Position numbers and translations under genes: made by a program
Notes under the pieces: generated by a model
What the model was told of the DNA's origin: nothing
Seen by the model: the letters and a program-made list of their open reading frames with translations, nothing else
Database searches by the model: none
In this document: piece after piece, positions 41,293 to 51,186 of the stretch
Numbering within the stretch: the first letter of the stretch is position 1
How the letters are laid out: each line of letters begins with the position of its first letter
Source of the DNA: Clostridium transplantifaecale
GTDB lineage: Bacteria; Bacillota; Clostridia; Lachnospirales; Lachnospiraceae
Assembly: GCF_900626075.1 (NCBI RefSeq)
Contig: NZ_UYZY01000005.1
Coordinates: 434,001-498,000, forward strand
Length of the DNA: 64,000 nucleotides
Direction of reading: 5' to 3'

Positions 41293-42363
41293 ATGAACAG
41301 AGATGACAAGATGAAGGCACTCGATGCCGCACTGACACAGATAGAAAAAGCATACGGCAAAGGTTCCGTGATGAAACTGGGAGATTCCGGAGCCAACATG
41401 AATATAGAGACAGTTCCGACCGGTTCCCTCAGCCTTGATATTGCGCTGGGCCTGGGCGGTGTGCCGAAGGGAAGAATCGTGGAAGTTTATGGACCGGAGT
41501 CCAGTGGTAAGACTACGGTTGCACTTCACATGGTTGCTGAGGTACAGAAGAGAGGCGGAATTGCAGGCTTTATCGATGCCGAGCATGCCCTGGATCCCGT
41601 TTATGCGCGTAATATCGGAGTAGATATTGACAACTTATATATTTCTCAGCCGGATAACGGCGAGCAGGCATTAGAGATCACCGAGACGATGGTGCGCTCC
41701 GGTGCGATTGACATCGTCATTGTCGACTCGGTTGCCGCCCTTGTTCCGAAGGCGGAGATCGACGGCGAGATGGGAGACGCCCATGTAGGTCTTCAGGCCA
41801 GACTGATGTCCCAGGCTCTCCGTAAGCTCACCGCTGTCATCAGCAAGTCCAACTGTACCGTTATCTTTATCAACCAGCTTCGTGAGAAGGTCGGAATCAT
41901 GTTTGGAAACCCGGAGACCACCACAGGCGGACGTGCCCTTAAGTTCTATTCCTCCGTACGTCTGGATGTCAGAAGAATTGAGACGCTTAAGCAGGGCGGC
42001 GAGATGGTCGGCAACCGTGTCCGTGTTAAGGTGGTCAAGAATAAGATTGCCCCGCCTTTTAAAGAGGCAGAGTTTGATATTATGTTCGGCAAGGGAATTT
42101 CCAAGGAGGGAGATATCCTTGATCTGGCCGCTAAAGAAGATATTGTGGAGAAGAGCGGCGCCTGGTATGCTTACGAAGGCAGCAAGATCGGACAGGGTAG
42201 AGAGAATGCAAAGAACTTCCTGATGGCTAACCAGGAACTGTGTGCCGAGATCGAGGCTAAAGTACGCGAGAAGTACGGGCTGTGTGAAGGTGCGGCGGCT
42301 GGCGCGGCAGAGAAGAAGGACGGGACTTTACCGCCGGTAGAGAAGAAAGCCGGCGCCGAATAG
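41293..42363 (+). CDS. recA: Recombinase RecA
   Basis: This 356-aa DNA-strand-exchange ATPase also triggers LexA self-cleavage in the SOS response. The P-loop GPESSGKTTVALH is at about residues 66-78, the Walker B VIVDSVAALVPKAE at about 140, and the DNA-binding L2 GNPETTTGGRALKF at about 205. The C-terminus ends with an acidic/Lys-Ala-rich tail. ATG at 41293 follows TTGGAGGATGAG. The upstream in-frame TTG overlaps that site and is rejected. recX is 102 nt downstream. Confidence 0.98.
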   Translation: MNRDDKMKALDAALTQIEKAYGKGSVMKLGDSGANMNIETVPTGSLSLDIALGLGGVPKGRIVEVYGPESSGKTTVALHMVAEVQKRGGIAGFIDAEHALDPVYARNIGVDIDNLYISQPDNGEQALEITETMVRSGAIDIVIVDSVAALVPKAEIDGEMGDAHVGLQARLMSQALRKLTAVISKSNCTVIFINQLREKVGIMFGNPETTTGGRALKFYSSVRLDVRRIETLKQGGEMVGNRVRVKVVKNKIAPPFKEAEFDIMFGKGISKEGDILDLAAKEDIVEKSGAWYAYEGSKIGQGRENAKNFLMANQELCAEIEAKVREKYGLCEGAAAGAAEKKDGTLPPVEKKAGAE

Positions 42364-42465
42364 ATACGAAGCAAGCGGAGGAGCTGACGTCCGGAAGGGC
42401 AGGAGTTTCCATCCGCATATGAATCAGAATTTGTAAAAAGAGAGTAACTGTTCAGGAGGCTTGAG

Positions 42466-43083
42466 ATGACAGTAGACAGAATTGAGCCCCTTGATAAACG
42501 AAGGAGCAAAGTCTTCATTGATGGAGACTTTGCCTTTGTTTTATATAATGGGGAGATACGGCATTACAATATAGAGACGGGCGGAGAACTGGCCGAACCG
42601 GTTTACCGGGAGATACTTTACAGCGTCATCTGTAAAAGAGCCAGGGAGAAATCCCTTTACCTCCTGAAATGTTCCGGCAGGACAGAGAGTGAAGTGAGGA
42701 GAAAACTGAAATCTGGCTTTTATCCTGAGACGGCCATCACCGAAGCGATCGATTTTCTGAAACAATACCATTATCTGGATGACCGCGAGTACGCGAGGAA
42801 CTATGTGGAGTTGTACGGGAACAGAAAGAGCAGGACGGAACTGATTACTTCTTTAATGAAGAAGGGGATCGACAAGAGAACGGTGGAAGAGTTCTGTAAT
42901 GAGCTTCAGGCCGACAGTTCCGGTCAGATTACGAATTTGTTGAAGAAGAGACGGTACGACCCGGGATGCACGGACAAGAAGGAACGCCAGAAACACGTGG
43001 CATATCTGATGAGAAAAGGTTTTTCCTATGAAGAAATACGAAACGCAATGGGAACATTTGGAGAAGAGGATTACATGATTTAA
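42466..43083 (+). CDS. recX: Recombination regulatory protein RecX
   Basis: This 205-aa protein has three-helix repeats, binds RecA filaments and limits their extension. Seen: RKLKSGFYPETAITEAIDFLKQ, YLDDREYARNYVE, and the C-terminal repeat KHVAYLMRKGFSYEEIRNAM. The ATG at 42466 follows AGGAGGCTTGAG. It follows recA on the same strand, the common clostridial order, and is probably expressed from the same SOS promoter. Confidence 0.9.
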   Translation: MTVDRIEPLDKRRSKVFIDGDFAFVLYNGEIRHYNIETGGELAEPVYREILYSVICKRAREKSLYLLKCSGRTESEVRRKLKSGFYPETAITEAIDFLKQYHYLDDREYARNYVELYGNRKSRTELITSLMKKGIDKRTVEEFCNELQADSSGQITNLLKKRRYDPGCTDKKERQKHVAYLMRKGFSYEEIRNAMGTFGEEDYMI

Positions 43084-43324
43084 CGGATTTTCCATCCTTT
43101 GTTAAATAGTGACGAAAAAAGACGTGACTGCCTCCGGTGATTCCGTGAGAAGTTTTTTCCGGCTGAGGCAGGGCAAAAGTCCGGGAAAACGCGGGAACAG
43201 CGGTGCGAAAGAGCGTCCCCATCTGTTTTTATGCATCGTAAAGTGTGTTATAGACAGCGGTTTGGCCTGTTTTTGGAGGACTGTGAATAGTAACCGAAAA
43301 GAGGGTTTCAGATTCTTAATATAC

Positions 43325-43353
43325 TTGACATAATGTATAAAACAGTTTAAAAT
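43325..43353 (+). promoter_or_regulatory. rny promoter
   Basis: TTGACA at 43325-43330, 17 bp, TAAAAT at 43348-43353, 50 nt before the rny start. The preceding 240 bp (43084-43324) holds no convincing gene. Confidence 0.75.
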
Positions 43354-43402
43354 TAGATCGTTGTATTCTTGTACAATGAAAACTAAATAAGGAGGTGCTC
43401 CT

Positions 43403-44947
43403 GTGTCACAAGTAATAATTCCGTTCATTACAGGTATTATTGTAGCTGTTATTACTTGGTTTGTGGCCATTAACTATCGTCAGAAAACGTATGAAACGAA
43501 GATTGGCGGTGCTGAGGAACGATCAAGGGAAATAATAGATGAAGCATTAAAAGTTGCAGAGACTAAGAAGCGAGAAGCTCTCCTTGAAGCAAAGGAAGAG
43601 TCCTTAAAGACAAAGAATGAGCTTGAGAAAGAAACAAAGGAAAGAAGAGCTGAGCTTCAGCGTTATGAACGACGTGTACTGAGCAAAGAAGAGAATTTGG
43701 ACAAGAAGTCCGAGGCAATGGAAAAAAGGGAAGCAAGTCTGGCAAACAGGGAGGAGGCCCTCAAGAAGAGAACCGCCGAAGTGGAGGAACTCTATGATAA
43801 GGGTACGCAGGAACTGGAGAGAATATCCGGTTTTACTTCCGAGCAGGCAAAAGAATTCCTGCTTAAATCTGTTGAAGAAGATGTTAAGCATGACACTGCA
43901 AAACTGATTAAAGAAATGGAAACCAAAGCCAAAGAGGAAGCTGATAAGAAAGCAAAGGATTATGTGGTAACAGCCATTCAGCGCTGTGCTGCTGATCATG
44001 TGGCGGAGACCACAGTTTCCGTGGTGCAGCTCCCCAATGACGAGATGAAGGGACGTATTATCGGACGTGAAGGACGTAATATCCGTACCCTTGAAACACT
44101 GACAGGCGTAGAACTGATTATTGACGATACGCCGGAGGCAGTCGTACTTTCCGGATTTGAGCCAATCAGAAGAGAAGTGGCAAGAATTGCCCTGGAGCGT
44201 CTGATTGTGGATGGCCGAATTCATCCGGCCAGAATTGAGGAAATGGTAGAGAAAGCACAGAAGGAAGTAGAGACTATGGTGCGCGAAGAAGGAGAGGCAG
44301 CTCTTCTGGAAGTCGGCATTCATGGAATCCATCCGGAGCTTGTGAAACTGCTTGGTAAGATGAAGTTCAGGACAAGCTATGGACAGAATGCGTTAAAGCA
44401 TTCAATTGAAGTGGCCCAGCTGGCGGGTCTGCTTGCCGCAGAGGTAGGCGTAGACGTCCGCACGGCGAAGCGCGCAGGTTTATTACATGATATTGGAAAA
44501 GCTGTTGACCATGAGCAGGAAGGTACTCACGTGGAATTAGGCGTTGCCCTTTGTAGAAAATACAAGGAGTCAGCGACGGTAATTAACGCAGTTGAGTCTC
44601 ATCATGGCGATGTTGAACCGCAGAGCCTTATTGCATGCCTCATTCAGGCCGCTGACACAATTTCAGCCGCCAGGCCGGGCGCAAGAAGGGAAACTCTGGA
44701 GACATATACGAACCGGTTGAAACAGTTGGAGGATATCACCAATTCCTATAAGGGAGTGGACAAGTCCTTCGCAATCCAGGCGGGACGTGAAGTCCGCATA
44801 ATGGTAGTGCCCGAGCAGGTCAGCGACGATGATATGGTGCTGATGGCAAGGGATATATCGAAGAGAATTCAGGAAGAGCTTCAGTATCCTGGTCAAATTA
44901 AAGTAAATGTGATCCGCGAATCAAGAGTTACCGATTACGCGAAGTAA
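43403..44947 (+). CDS. rny: Ribonuclease Y
   Basis: This 514-aa membrane-anchored endoribonuclease starts mRNA decay in Firmicutes. An N-terminal membrane helix (about 4-24, IPFITGIIVAVITWFVAI) is followed by a long Lys/Glu coiled coil (about 30-200), a KH domain (GRIIGREGRNIRTLE, about 215) and an HD domain with the metal pair in LLHDIGKA (about 357). GTG start at 43403 after AAGGAGGTG. The length is normal. A terminator follows. Confidence 0.97.
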   Translation: MSQVIIPFITGIIVAVITWFVAINYRQKTYETKIGGAEERSREIIDEALKVAETKKREALLEAKEESLKTKNELEKETKERRAELQRYERRVLSKEENLDKKSEAMEKREASLANREEALKKRTAEVEELYDKGTQELERISGFTSEQAKEFLLKSVEEDVKHDTAKLIKEMETKAKEEADKKAKDYVVTAIQRCAADHVAETTVSVVQLPNDEMKGRIIGREGRNIRTLETLTGVELIIDDTPEAVVLSGFEPIRREVARIALERLIVDGRIHPARIEEMVEKAQKEVETMVREEGEAALLEVGIHGIHPELVKLLGKMKFRTSYGQNALKHSIEVAQLAGLLAAEVGVDVRTAKRAGLLHDIGKAVDHEQEGTHVELGVALCRKYKESATVINAVESHHGDVEPQSLIACLIQAADTISAARPGARRETLETYTNRLKQLEDITNSYKGVDKSFAIQAGREVRIMVVPEQVSDDDMVLMARDISKRIQEELQYPGQIKVNVIRESRVTDYAK

Positions 44948-44967
44948 TTCTCCGAAATGAAAGATAA

Positions 44968-45018
44968 ATGCCCTAAAACCGTAAGAATCAAAGATTCTAT
45001 GGTTTTAGGGCATTTTTT
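44968..45018 (+). terminator. Terminator after rny
   Basis: AATGCCCTAAAACC then a second short stem (GTAAGAATC/GATTCTAT) pairs with GGTTTTAGGGCATT; T6 follows at 45013-45018. The stem is about 20 bp. Confidence 0.88.
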
Positions 45019-45055
45019 GAATTCTTATAACTGCGCATTCTATTAATCTATACTT

Positions 45056-46774
45056 TTATAATCTTATGCCATTTGTATCCGTTACAATCTTTCCCTTGTA
45101 ATACAATTCCCCCTTTTCCCCTTTTGAAAAGCGGCAGAAAAATTCATCGTAATAGAACCAGGGATCCTGAGGCGTTATTGCATGCGGCTTTTCCAGGGTA
45201 GTAGTATACCGTACCATAGGCACACCGCCTTCTGTTTTCCACTCCCGGTTTAAATATCTGCCGGTTCTCCAGCAATCCGGTGTCTCCTCGTCCGAAAGTT
45301 GATACCTCGTTACCCAGTAATGAACCGTTCTTGCGGCATTGGCATTATTTAAAAGAGTGCCGCCTCCTACATCTTTTTCTCCCATCTGAATCCATATGGG
45401 GACAGGAATATCCGTACGGACACCGGGAGTATCGAAATCTCCCATAAAACCGCCTGTAACGACGCCTGAGTTGCTGGCAGCCGCTGCAAAGATATCCGGC
45501 ATGGCAAGCGCTGCACGCTGGGCCATTGCTGCGCCCATGGAGTGTCCGCAGGCGTAAATCCGTCCCGGATCCACTGCATACCGCGATTGGATATCCGCTA
45601 ACATATGGCGGATCAATTTCTCATCATCCATATGATCCGAAAGCCCGGCTGCATTCCAGGCCGGATGCGGCATTACATTCTCCTGTTTTCGCATAGCTCC
45701 CGTCGGCATAGCCAGGATAAAGCCTCTTTCTTTGGCTGTATTCACCCATTCATGAGAGTAAAGACCACTGAGGGCGCTTGCAGAGCCACCGTGAAAAAAT
45801 ACGACTACAGGAATTTTATCATCCGCTAAAACGGAAAGCCGTTCCGGAACATATTCGTACCAATGACGTCTGAATCCGTCTATCTGAACTTCCTTCCGCC
45901 TGATTCCCCACTGTTCTTCCGTGCGGTAAGGATGAAGGTCGTCATTCAGAATTCCGGTGGCCCGGACTGTTTTAGACAAGAAGCGCTCCCATACTTTTTG
46001 AGTCACATCCTTTCCAAATGATTCCGTATCCATCCAGGCCACGCGTGCGACCGGCTGGTGATCGACCGAAGAACCGTGCTGTGCCGCATCTGGAAGCCAT
46101 ACGGTCATATTGTCCTGCTGATAAGCTTTTTCTTCCGTTTTAGCGGCACGGCGCCAATAGCGGATCACATACTCGGGATACCATTCTTGACGGCCGATAA
46201 AGCATACCGGGCAAGCCAATTCTCTTTTCAGAATGTCGGAAGCCGCAGTCCCTTTTTCGCCTTCCTTCTCAAGTTCATCCTGGCTCATCATGATTTTGCC
46301 GAAAAAAGCCGCTGATGCATAGAGGGCAGGATTTGCGCTGACATACCGGTGTCCGTGCTCTGTGCCCTCCCCGTATGCTGCAAAATAGCTGAATGCCCTT
46401 TGCGTATCCATATAAGTCCTGTCGTTTCTTACCTGATTTAATGATACCAGCCGGGACGCCGCCTCCCCGTCGGTCAGCCACGGATCTTCACTGCTTCCCG
46501 CCATCAGGAGAAGAAGCTTTTCCTTCTTAGAAATATCTATCCATCCGGTCCTTTCCAAAAACGCATCCACACTCTCAGAATTGGGAATCAGCAGCACCAG
46601 ATGTTTACAGCTGTATTCCATACCCTCCGGGAAATAAACCCAGTACTGGCGCATTCCGTTTTCTGTTTTCATCGTCCCCCGGTATCCGCCGGTCAGAAGC
46701 GTCTCATAAGGACGCTCCGAAGAGATATTTGAAAACTGCTTTATAAAATCATTGGGAAATTTTTTCCATTCCAT
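45056..46774 (-). CDS. Esterase of the PHB-depolymerase/feruloyl-esterase type with a degenerate N-terminal hydrolase half
   Basis: This 572-aa protein has no signal peptide. Residues about 305-570 form an alpha/beta-hydrolase with VVVFFHGG, nucleophile Ser412 in YACGHSMGA, and a likely His in KPHAITPQD near the end. Residues about 40-270 look like a second hydrolase domain, but the nucleophile elbow reads AAYGEGT without Ser. Start: ATG at 46774, preceded by AGGAGGCGAATAAAT. The longer frame overlaps the upstream MFS gene and lacks a site. It is 13 nt downstream of that MFS gene, so the pair may import and hydrolyse an ester-linked compound such as a plant phenolic ester. The substrate is inferred only. 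Confidence 0.8.
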   Translation of the reverse strand: MEWKKFPNDFIKQFSNISSERPYETLLTGGYRGTMKTENGMRQYWVYFPEGMEYSCKHLVLLIPNSESVDAFLERTGWIDISKKEKLLLLMAGSSEDPWLTDGEAASRLVSLNQVRNDRTYMDTQRAFSYFAAYGEGTEHGHRYVSANPALYASAAFFGKIMMSQDELEKEGEKGTAASDILKRELACPVCFIGRQEWYPEYVIRYWRRAAKTEEKAYQQDNMTVWLPDAAQHGSSVDHQPVARVAWMDTESFGKDVTQKVWERFLSKTVRATGILNDDLHPYRTEEQWGIRRKEVQIDGFRRHWYEYVPERLSVLADDKIPVVVFFHGGSASALSGLYSHEWVNTAKERGFILAMPTGAMRKQENVMPHPAWNAAGLSDHMDDEKLIRHMLADIQSRYAVDPGRIYACGHSMGAAMAQRAALAMPDIFAAAASNSGVVTGGFMGDFDTPGVRTDIPVPIWIQMGEKDVGGGTLLNNANAARTVHYWVTRYQLSDEETPDCWRTGRYLNREWKTEGGVPMVRYTTTLEKPHAITPQDPWFYYDEFFCRFSKGEKGELYYKGKIVTDTNGIRL

Positions 46775-46787
46775 ATTTATTCGCCTC

Positions 46788-48023
46788 CTACCACCGCATT
46801 TCATTTTCAGGATTCTTCTTTAAATAAATTCTCCCGTAGATTGCGCCATAGATAATTACCGCAACAGAAATTGCCGCCATAATATTGTACACGCCGCTAT
46901 ACCCACCGAACATGCCCGCCCAGACAGGAATCATAATATTGGCAACCGTCATTCCGATGTCATTGCCGATCCCGACCGTACTGCTGGCAACCGCCTGTTT
47001 ATCCACGGGCATCCGTTTCATGGCCATTGTCCTTCCCGCCATTGCATTTCCGCCACAGAGAACTCCATAAATGACTGCCGCCATAATAAGACCCGTCATA
47101 GAAGTGCTCCGCGCCATCACCAAACAGGCCAGGGCGTATCCGGCTCCCGATGCATAGACACACCACCTGGCGCCGTATTTATCCATGACGCGTCCGAAAT
47201 ATGGTTTGGTCACATACATAATCAGGTTGGCAACTGTTGCAAACAAACCGGCATTCATAATATTAAGTTCCGTTTTTGCGAATTTTACGACCCAGGAAGC
47301 TCCCATCATAATGCTGACAAACTGAAAAGCAAAAGAAATTACCAGGATCGGCAGGCATTCAACGGAAAACAAATTCTTAAGCCGGATGCTTTTTAAGGCA
47401 TCTGCAAATTTTTCCTGTCCTTCTTTTATCTTTGATTTGTATGGAAGTGAAACGATCAGGAGCAGTGATATCGCCGTAAAAACAGAAGTTGCAATAAAAC
47501 TGGCCTCAAATCCCAGGCTGTTGGCAATTGCAAGGATCAGCACTGCGCTGAAGCTGGAGGCAATGACCTGCGCCATGGAATAGACGGACATTGCCATACC
47601 CAGGTCATCCTTATCCACGACCTCTCCGACCATAATAAAACCTGCGCTGTTCTGTAAGGCCCATGCCGCTCCACGCACAATCTGCGCTGTATATAATCCG
47701 CCGACGGATCTGGCAAAAATCAGGATAATGCTGGATAACGTCAGCATCGCATAACCGACTAACAACATTTTTTTCCTGTTAAATTTGTCTACCAGAATAG
47801 CCGTAACCGGTCGCATTACTAAACCGATCATCGACACCATGCCGGCAATCGAACCGACTACTACTGCCTCAAGTCCCAGCTCATCCGTTCCGTATGTAAC
47901 AAATTCACTTCCCACACTGGAGAAGGCCAGACAGGCAAACAGATAGCTTATAATCAGTGTCAGAAAGTTCCGTGAAAAAATGACCTGAAAGATACTTTTT
48001 GTTGATTTTTGCTGAGTTACCAT
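46788..48023 (-). CDS. MFS transporter
   Basis: This 411-aa carrier has about 12 membrane segments. The MFS loop signature is MRPVTAILVDKFNRKKMLL after TM2 (about residue 70-88) and the matching KPYFGRVMDKYGARW in the second half. ATG at 48023 follows GCGAGGAAA. It is first in a two-gene unit with the esterase. The substrate is unknown. It probably delivers the esterase substrate or exports its product. Confidence 0.88.
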   Translation of the reverse strand: MVTQQKSTKSIFQVIFSRNFLTLIISYLFACLAFSSVGSEFVTYGTDELGLEAVVVGSIAGMVSMIGLVMRPVTAILVDKFNRKKMLLVGYAMLTLSSIILIFARSVGGLYTAQIVRGAAWALQNSAGFIMVGEVVDKDDLGMAMSVYSMAQVIASSFSAVLILAIANSLGFEASFIATSVFTAISLLLIVSLPYKSKIKEGQEKFADALKSIRLKNLFSVECLPILVISFAFQFVSIMMGASWVVKFAKTELNIMNAGLFATVANLIMYVTKPYFGRVMDKYGARWCVYASGAGYALACLVMARSTSMTGLIMAAVIYGVLCGGNAMAGRTMAMKRMPVDKQAVASSTVGIGNDIGMTVANIMIPVWAGMFGGYSGVYNIMAAISVAVIIYGAIYGRIYLKKNPENEMRW

Positions 48024-48387
48024 GTGATTTCCTCGCTTTCATTGTGTATTAATCCCTTTATCAGACTATACGAAATTTCACTCTAAAAAGGAATATGCAC
48101 CCTGCACAAGAAGCGCTTTGAAAATTCAGCAGGTAAACGGCCATTGGTTATTCGGGCTGCCCCGGCGGCCGGTTAATTGAATTCCAATTGCATTCATGCC
48201 GGAAATCTGATAATCTGAACCCTGGATCCGCAGAATAGAGGTATTTCTGCGGGGACTGATTGATTTTAGCTAATTGCGGAAAATTGGCAGCGCTTTCTAA
48301 CCGTACTTTAACCATACATCCTGTATAATGAACACGTGATCACAACACATCAGCAATAAAACCACAAATAACAGGAGGTAACAAATT
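48024..48387. other. Divergent intergenic region, MFS / small secreted protein
   Basis: About 360 bp without a gene. TATAAT at 48324-48329 is a likely -10 for the small secreted protein. The corresponding -35 is weak. Confidence 0.4.
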
Positions 48388-48717
48388 ATGTTAAAAAACA
48401 AAACTACATTCGCCCTGGCTATCGCAGCCGTTACAACGATGTCAATGGCATTTTCCGCATTTGCAGCAGAGAAGGAATATAAGGAGACCACGGCGGAGCC
48501 TGCAAAGTCGGCCACCTGCGATTACAGTATTGTCGCAACGGAACCTGACGGCAGCCAAAAAATCTCCTTATCCGATCTGAAGAAGGATAAAGACGGTAAT
48601 TTTTATGCAACCGCACCGGATGGAACGAAAATAATCATATCCACAACCCGGCCGGAACAGGGTGAGGATGAAGATATCACAGTTAGCTTTGTGACAAAGG
48701 AGTATTCCGGAAATTAA
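48388..48717 (+). CDS. Small secreted protein of unknown function
   Basis: This 109-aa protein has a clear signal peptide (about 1-26, ending AFSAFAA) and a hydrophilic, acidic mature part with a single Cys (ATCDYS). The mature region has alternating strand-like segments (DYSIVATEPDG, GNFYATAPDGT), hinting at a small beta domain. ATG at 48388 follows AGGAGGTAACAAAT. It lies upstream of a two-component pair and could be its target or sensor partner, judged only from proximity. Not recognised as a family. Confidence 0.75.
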   Translation: MLKNKTTFALAIAAVTTMSMAFSAFAAEKEYKETTAEPAKSATCDYSIVATEPDGSQKISLSDLKKDKDGNFYATAPDGTKIIISTTRPEQGEDEDITVSFVTKEYSGN

Positions 48718-48825
48718 TCTGGCAGGATGCGGTACAGGGCCGTTGGGAATACGGTTCTAAAAGGAGTTTAAAAAGGCATTTATAAAGAATTTAAAAGTAT
48801 TGAAAATGAAAGGATTTGGTGGGAT

Positions 48826-49509
48826 ATGAGGCTTTTAGTTGTCGAGGATGAGGAGGATATGCAGGAGGCGCTGTGCTACGGCCTTAGAAAGCGCGGCTAC
48901 GCGGTGGATGCTTCGGGCGACGGAGCGGATGCCGCGGAACTTTGCCGGATTAATGATTATGATCTGGTAGTTCTTGACTTAAATCTTCCCGGCCTGGATG
49001 GGATGGAAGTGCTTAAATATATCCATTCTTTGAATAAATCAACAAAAGTACTGATTCTGTCGGCCCGCTCTGAGATTGCTGATAAGATTACGGGCCTGGA
49101 CGGCGGGGCCAGTGATTATCTCACCAAACCGTTTCATTTTGACGAGCTGGAAGCGCGCATCCGTGTGCTGCTGCGCCGTTCCTTTATCCAGGAGGAGGCT
49201 GCCCTTAAATGCGGGAACCTTGTTCTGGATACAAACTTAAAGACCGTTAGCTGCGACGGCCGGCCGGTGGAACTGTCGATGAGAGAGTTTGCCATCCTGG
49301 AATATCTGATGGCGGGAATGGGACGGCCAATCAGTTCTGAGGAGCTGTTGGAGCATGTGTGGGACAGCGAGGCCGATCCGTTTTCCAATCAGGTTAAGGT
49401 TTACATCAGCGTGATACGGCGCAAGCTCCAGGCGGTTACAGGGAAAGAGATTATACGGAGCATCCGGGGAGCCGGATACGTGATTGACAGGGAGGAGGAG
49501 CCATGTTGA
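48826..49509 (+). CDS. OmpR-family response regulator
   Basis: This 227-aa protein has a receiver domain (1 to about 120) with phosphoacceptor Asp51 in VVLDLNLPGLDG and conserved Lys in YLTKPF. A winged-helix DNA-binding domain follows (about 125-225, REFAILEYLM and FSNQVKVYISVIRRKL). It pairs with the kinase that overlaps it by 7 nt. ATG at 48826 follows GGATTTGGTGGG, a modest site. Confidence 0.93.
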   Translation: MRLLVVEDEEDMQEALCYGLRKRGYAVDASGDGADAAELCRINDYDLVVLDLNLPGLDGMEVLKYIHSLNKSTKVLILSARSEIADKITGLDGGASDYLTKPFHFDELEARIRVLLRRSFIQEEAALKCGNLVLDTNLKTVSCDGRPVELSMREFAILEYLMAGMGRPISSEELLEHVWDSEADPFSNQVKVYISVIRRKLQAVTGKEIIRSIRGAGYVIDREEEPC

Positions 49510-50648
49510 AAAAATTATCGCTTCGCATGAGGCTGACTCTTTTGTCGGCTATGGTGATGGCCGGAGTGGCTGTTATATTAACCAGCATGTTTCTGTTCGG
49601 CGCCGACCGGATTTTTGTACAGGATTTGCCGAATCAGATTACGTATGAACCAAAGAATGTGATGATTTCCACGGAAATCAGTAATAAGAGCGGGGCGGAA
49701 GACATGCAGTCCGTCATCTTCACAGTAAAAAAGGCGGGAACCCGGTTCAATATGTGGGGGCTGGTAGGCCTTTTTCTGATGCTTGTTTTCGGAACGGGCG
49801 CAACATGGATCATGGCCGGCCGGGTATTGAAACCGCTGGGGGATCTGTCAAGTACAATTGAAGAGATCAGCGGCAACGATTTGTCGCGGCGCGTGGATAT
49901 GGAGATACAGGACAGGCAGGACGAGATCGGACGGCTGGCTCTGTCCTTTAATCATATGATGGATAAGGTAAGCGCCTCGTTTGAACGGCAGAAACGCTTT
50001 TCGGCCAGCGCGGCCCATGAGCTGAAGACGCCGCTTGCAACGATTCTGGTGAATCTGGAGGTAATGGAACTGGATAGCCAGACTCCCCCGGCACGGATGG
50101 AGAAAGTCTTGTCTGTAGTCAAGACGAATACGGAGCGGATGATACGGTTGACGGATGATCTGTTCCGGCTGACATCCGATAAGGACAGTGAGATGGGTGA
50201 AGAAGTGATTTTGGAAGAAGCGGTTGCGATTGCAATGGATGAGCTGTCGCCTTTGTTAAAGGAAAAGCACCTCATGGTAACGGTCCAGGGCCTGGAGGGG
50301 ATTAAAATGACCGGAAACCGCGTAATGATTTACCGGGCGATGAGCAATCTGATAGAAAATGCGGCGAAGTATAACTGTGACGGCGGCAGGATCGGTATCA
50401 CGGCGGAGGCGGCAGAACACAATATAAAGATAAAAATGAAAGATACGGGGATCGGAATTCCCCCGGAGGATCTGCCCCATATTTTTGAACCGTTTTACCG
50501 CGTTGACCGTTCGCGTTCCCGTGCGGTGGGCGGAGCCGGCTTAGGACTTCCCCTGGTGCGTGACATTGTTGAAAAACATGGAGGAAAGATAGAGATAAAA
50601 AGTGCACCCGGCGAGGGGACGGAGATTACGGTTGAATTTCCGGTTTGA
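49503..50648 (+). CDS. Sensor histidine kinase
   Basis: This 381-aa membrane kinase has TM1 at about 10-30, a short extracytoplasmic loop (about 31-78), TM2 at about 80-103, then HAMP, HisKA with His in SAAHELKTPLA (about 174), and HATPase with N box (NLIENAAKYN), DTGIGIPPEDL and GGAGLGLPLV. It phosphorylates the adjacent regulator. The small sensor loop suggests detection of a membrane or cell-envelope signal. ATG at 49503 overlaps the regulator gene (GGAGGAGCC upstream). Confidence 0.93.
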   Translation: MLKKLSLRMRLTLLSAMVMAGVAVILTSMFLFGADRIFVQDLPNQITYEPKNVMISTEISNKSGAEDMQSVIFTVKKAGTRFNMWGLVGLFLMLVFGTGATWIMAGRVLKPLGDLSSTIEEISGNDLSRRVDMEIQDRQDEIGRLALSFNHMMDKVSASFERQKRFSASAAHELKTPLATILVNLEVMELDSQTPPARMEKVLSVVKTNTERMIRLTDDLFRLTSDKDSEMGEEVILEEAVAIAMDELSPLLKEKHLMVTVQGLEGIKMTGNRVMIYRAMSNLIENAAKYNCDGGRIGITAEAAEHNIKIKMKDTGIGIPPEDLPHIFEPFYRVDRSRSRAVGGAGLGLPLVRDIVEKHGGKIEIKSAPGEGTEITVEFPV

Positions 50649-50925
50649 TTTCTGGCTTACATTCCGGAGGAGAGAGTCCAGGGGGAACCGGATGGGAAAG
50701 ATTTCCCATTTTCTGAAGCAATATCCATGACTGTCTCGTTTTAAAGGCAGGAACCTTTTTTGGTAAGAAGGAATATCCGGTTCTTTTATATCTTTTATCC
50801 GGCCCATACATTCCTGCTCTTTTATCTGGCAAACCATGCTTTTTAGTCCGCCTGAGGCGGCCGGCAGGGATATAGAAGGAAAATACAATTCAGAGAGACA
50901 GATTCGGTTTGATTCAGGAGGGATT

Positions 50926-51186
50926 ATGAAAAACAGAAAGATGAATAAGGCCTTATACAGTGCTGTTGTGTTCTATATTTTTATGGCGGGAGATATCCTG
51001 CTCAATTCTTACGTGGCAAACAAATGGTTTCAGGGAGTTCCTCAGATATGGCCTTCCATCCGGCTGGGATTCCTTGTCATCAATACAATTTCCGTACCGG
51101 CTGCTTTTGTGCTGGGCACTATTTTCCTGCTTACCGGGCTGAAGATCAACAAAAGAAAGAAAGCAAATGTCACGGCAAAACGGTAA
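50926..51186 (+). CDS. Small two-helix membrane protein
   Basis: This 86-aa protein has two hydrophobic helices (about 12-32 and 50-75) and a basic C-terminal tail (KINKRKKANVTAKR). ATG at 50926 follows AGGAGGG. Codons upstream in the same frame have no ribosome site. It is not a recognised family. It ends one base before the convergent Crp-family gene. The 280 bp between the kinase and this gene hold nothing else. Confidence 0.65.
   Translation: MKNRKMNKALYSAVVFYIFMAGDILLNSYVANKWFQGVPQIWPSIRLGFLVINTISVPAAFVLGTIFLLTGLKINKRKKANVTAKR

Noticed and set aside
43109..43333. 74-codon frame between recX and rny
   Set aside because: No ribosome site, no recognisable protein features, and it runs into the rny promoter.
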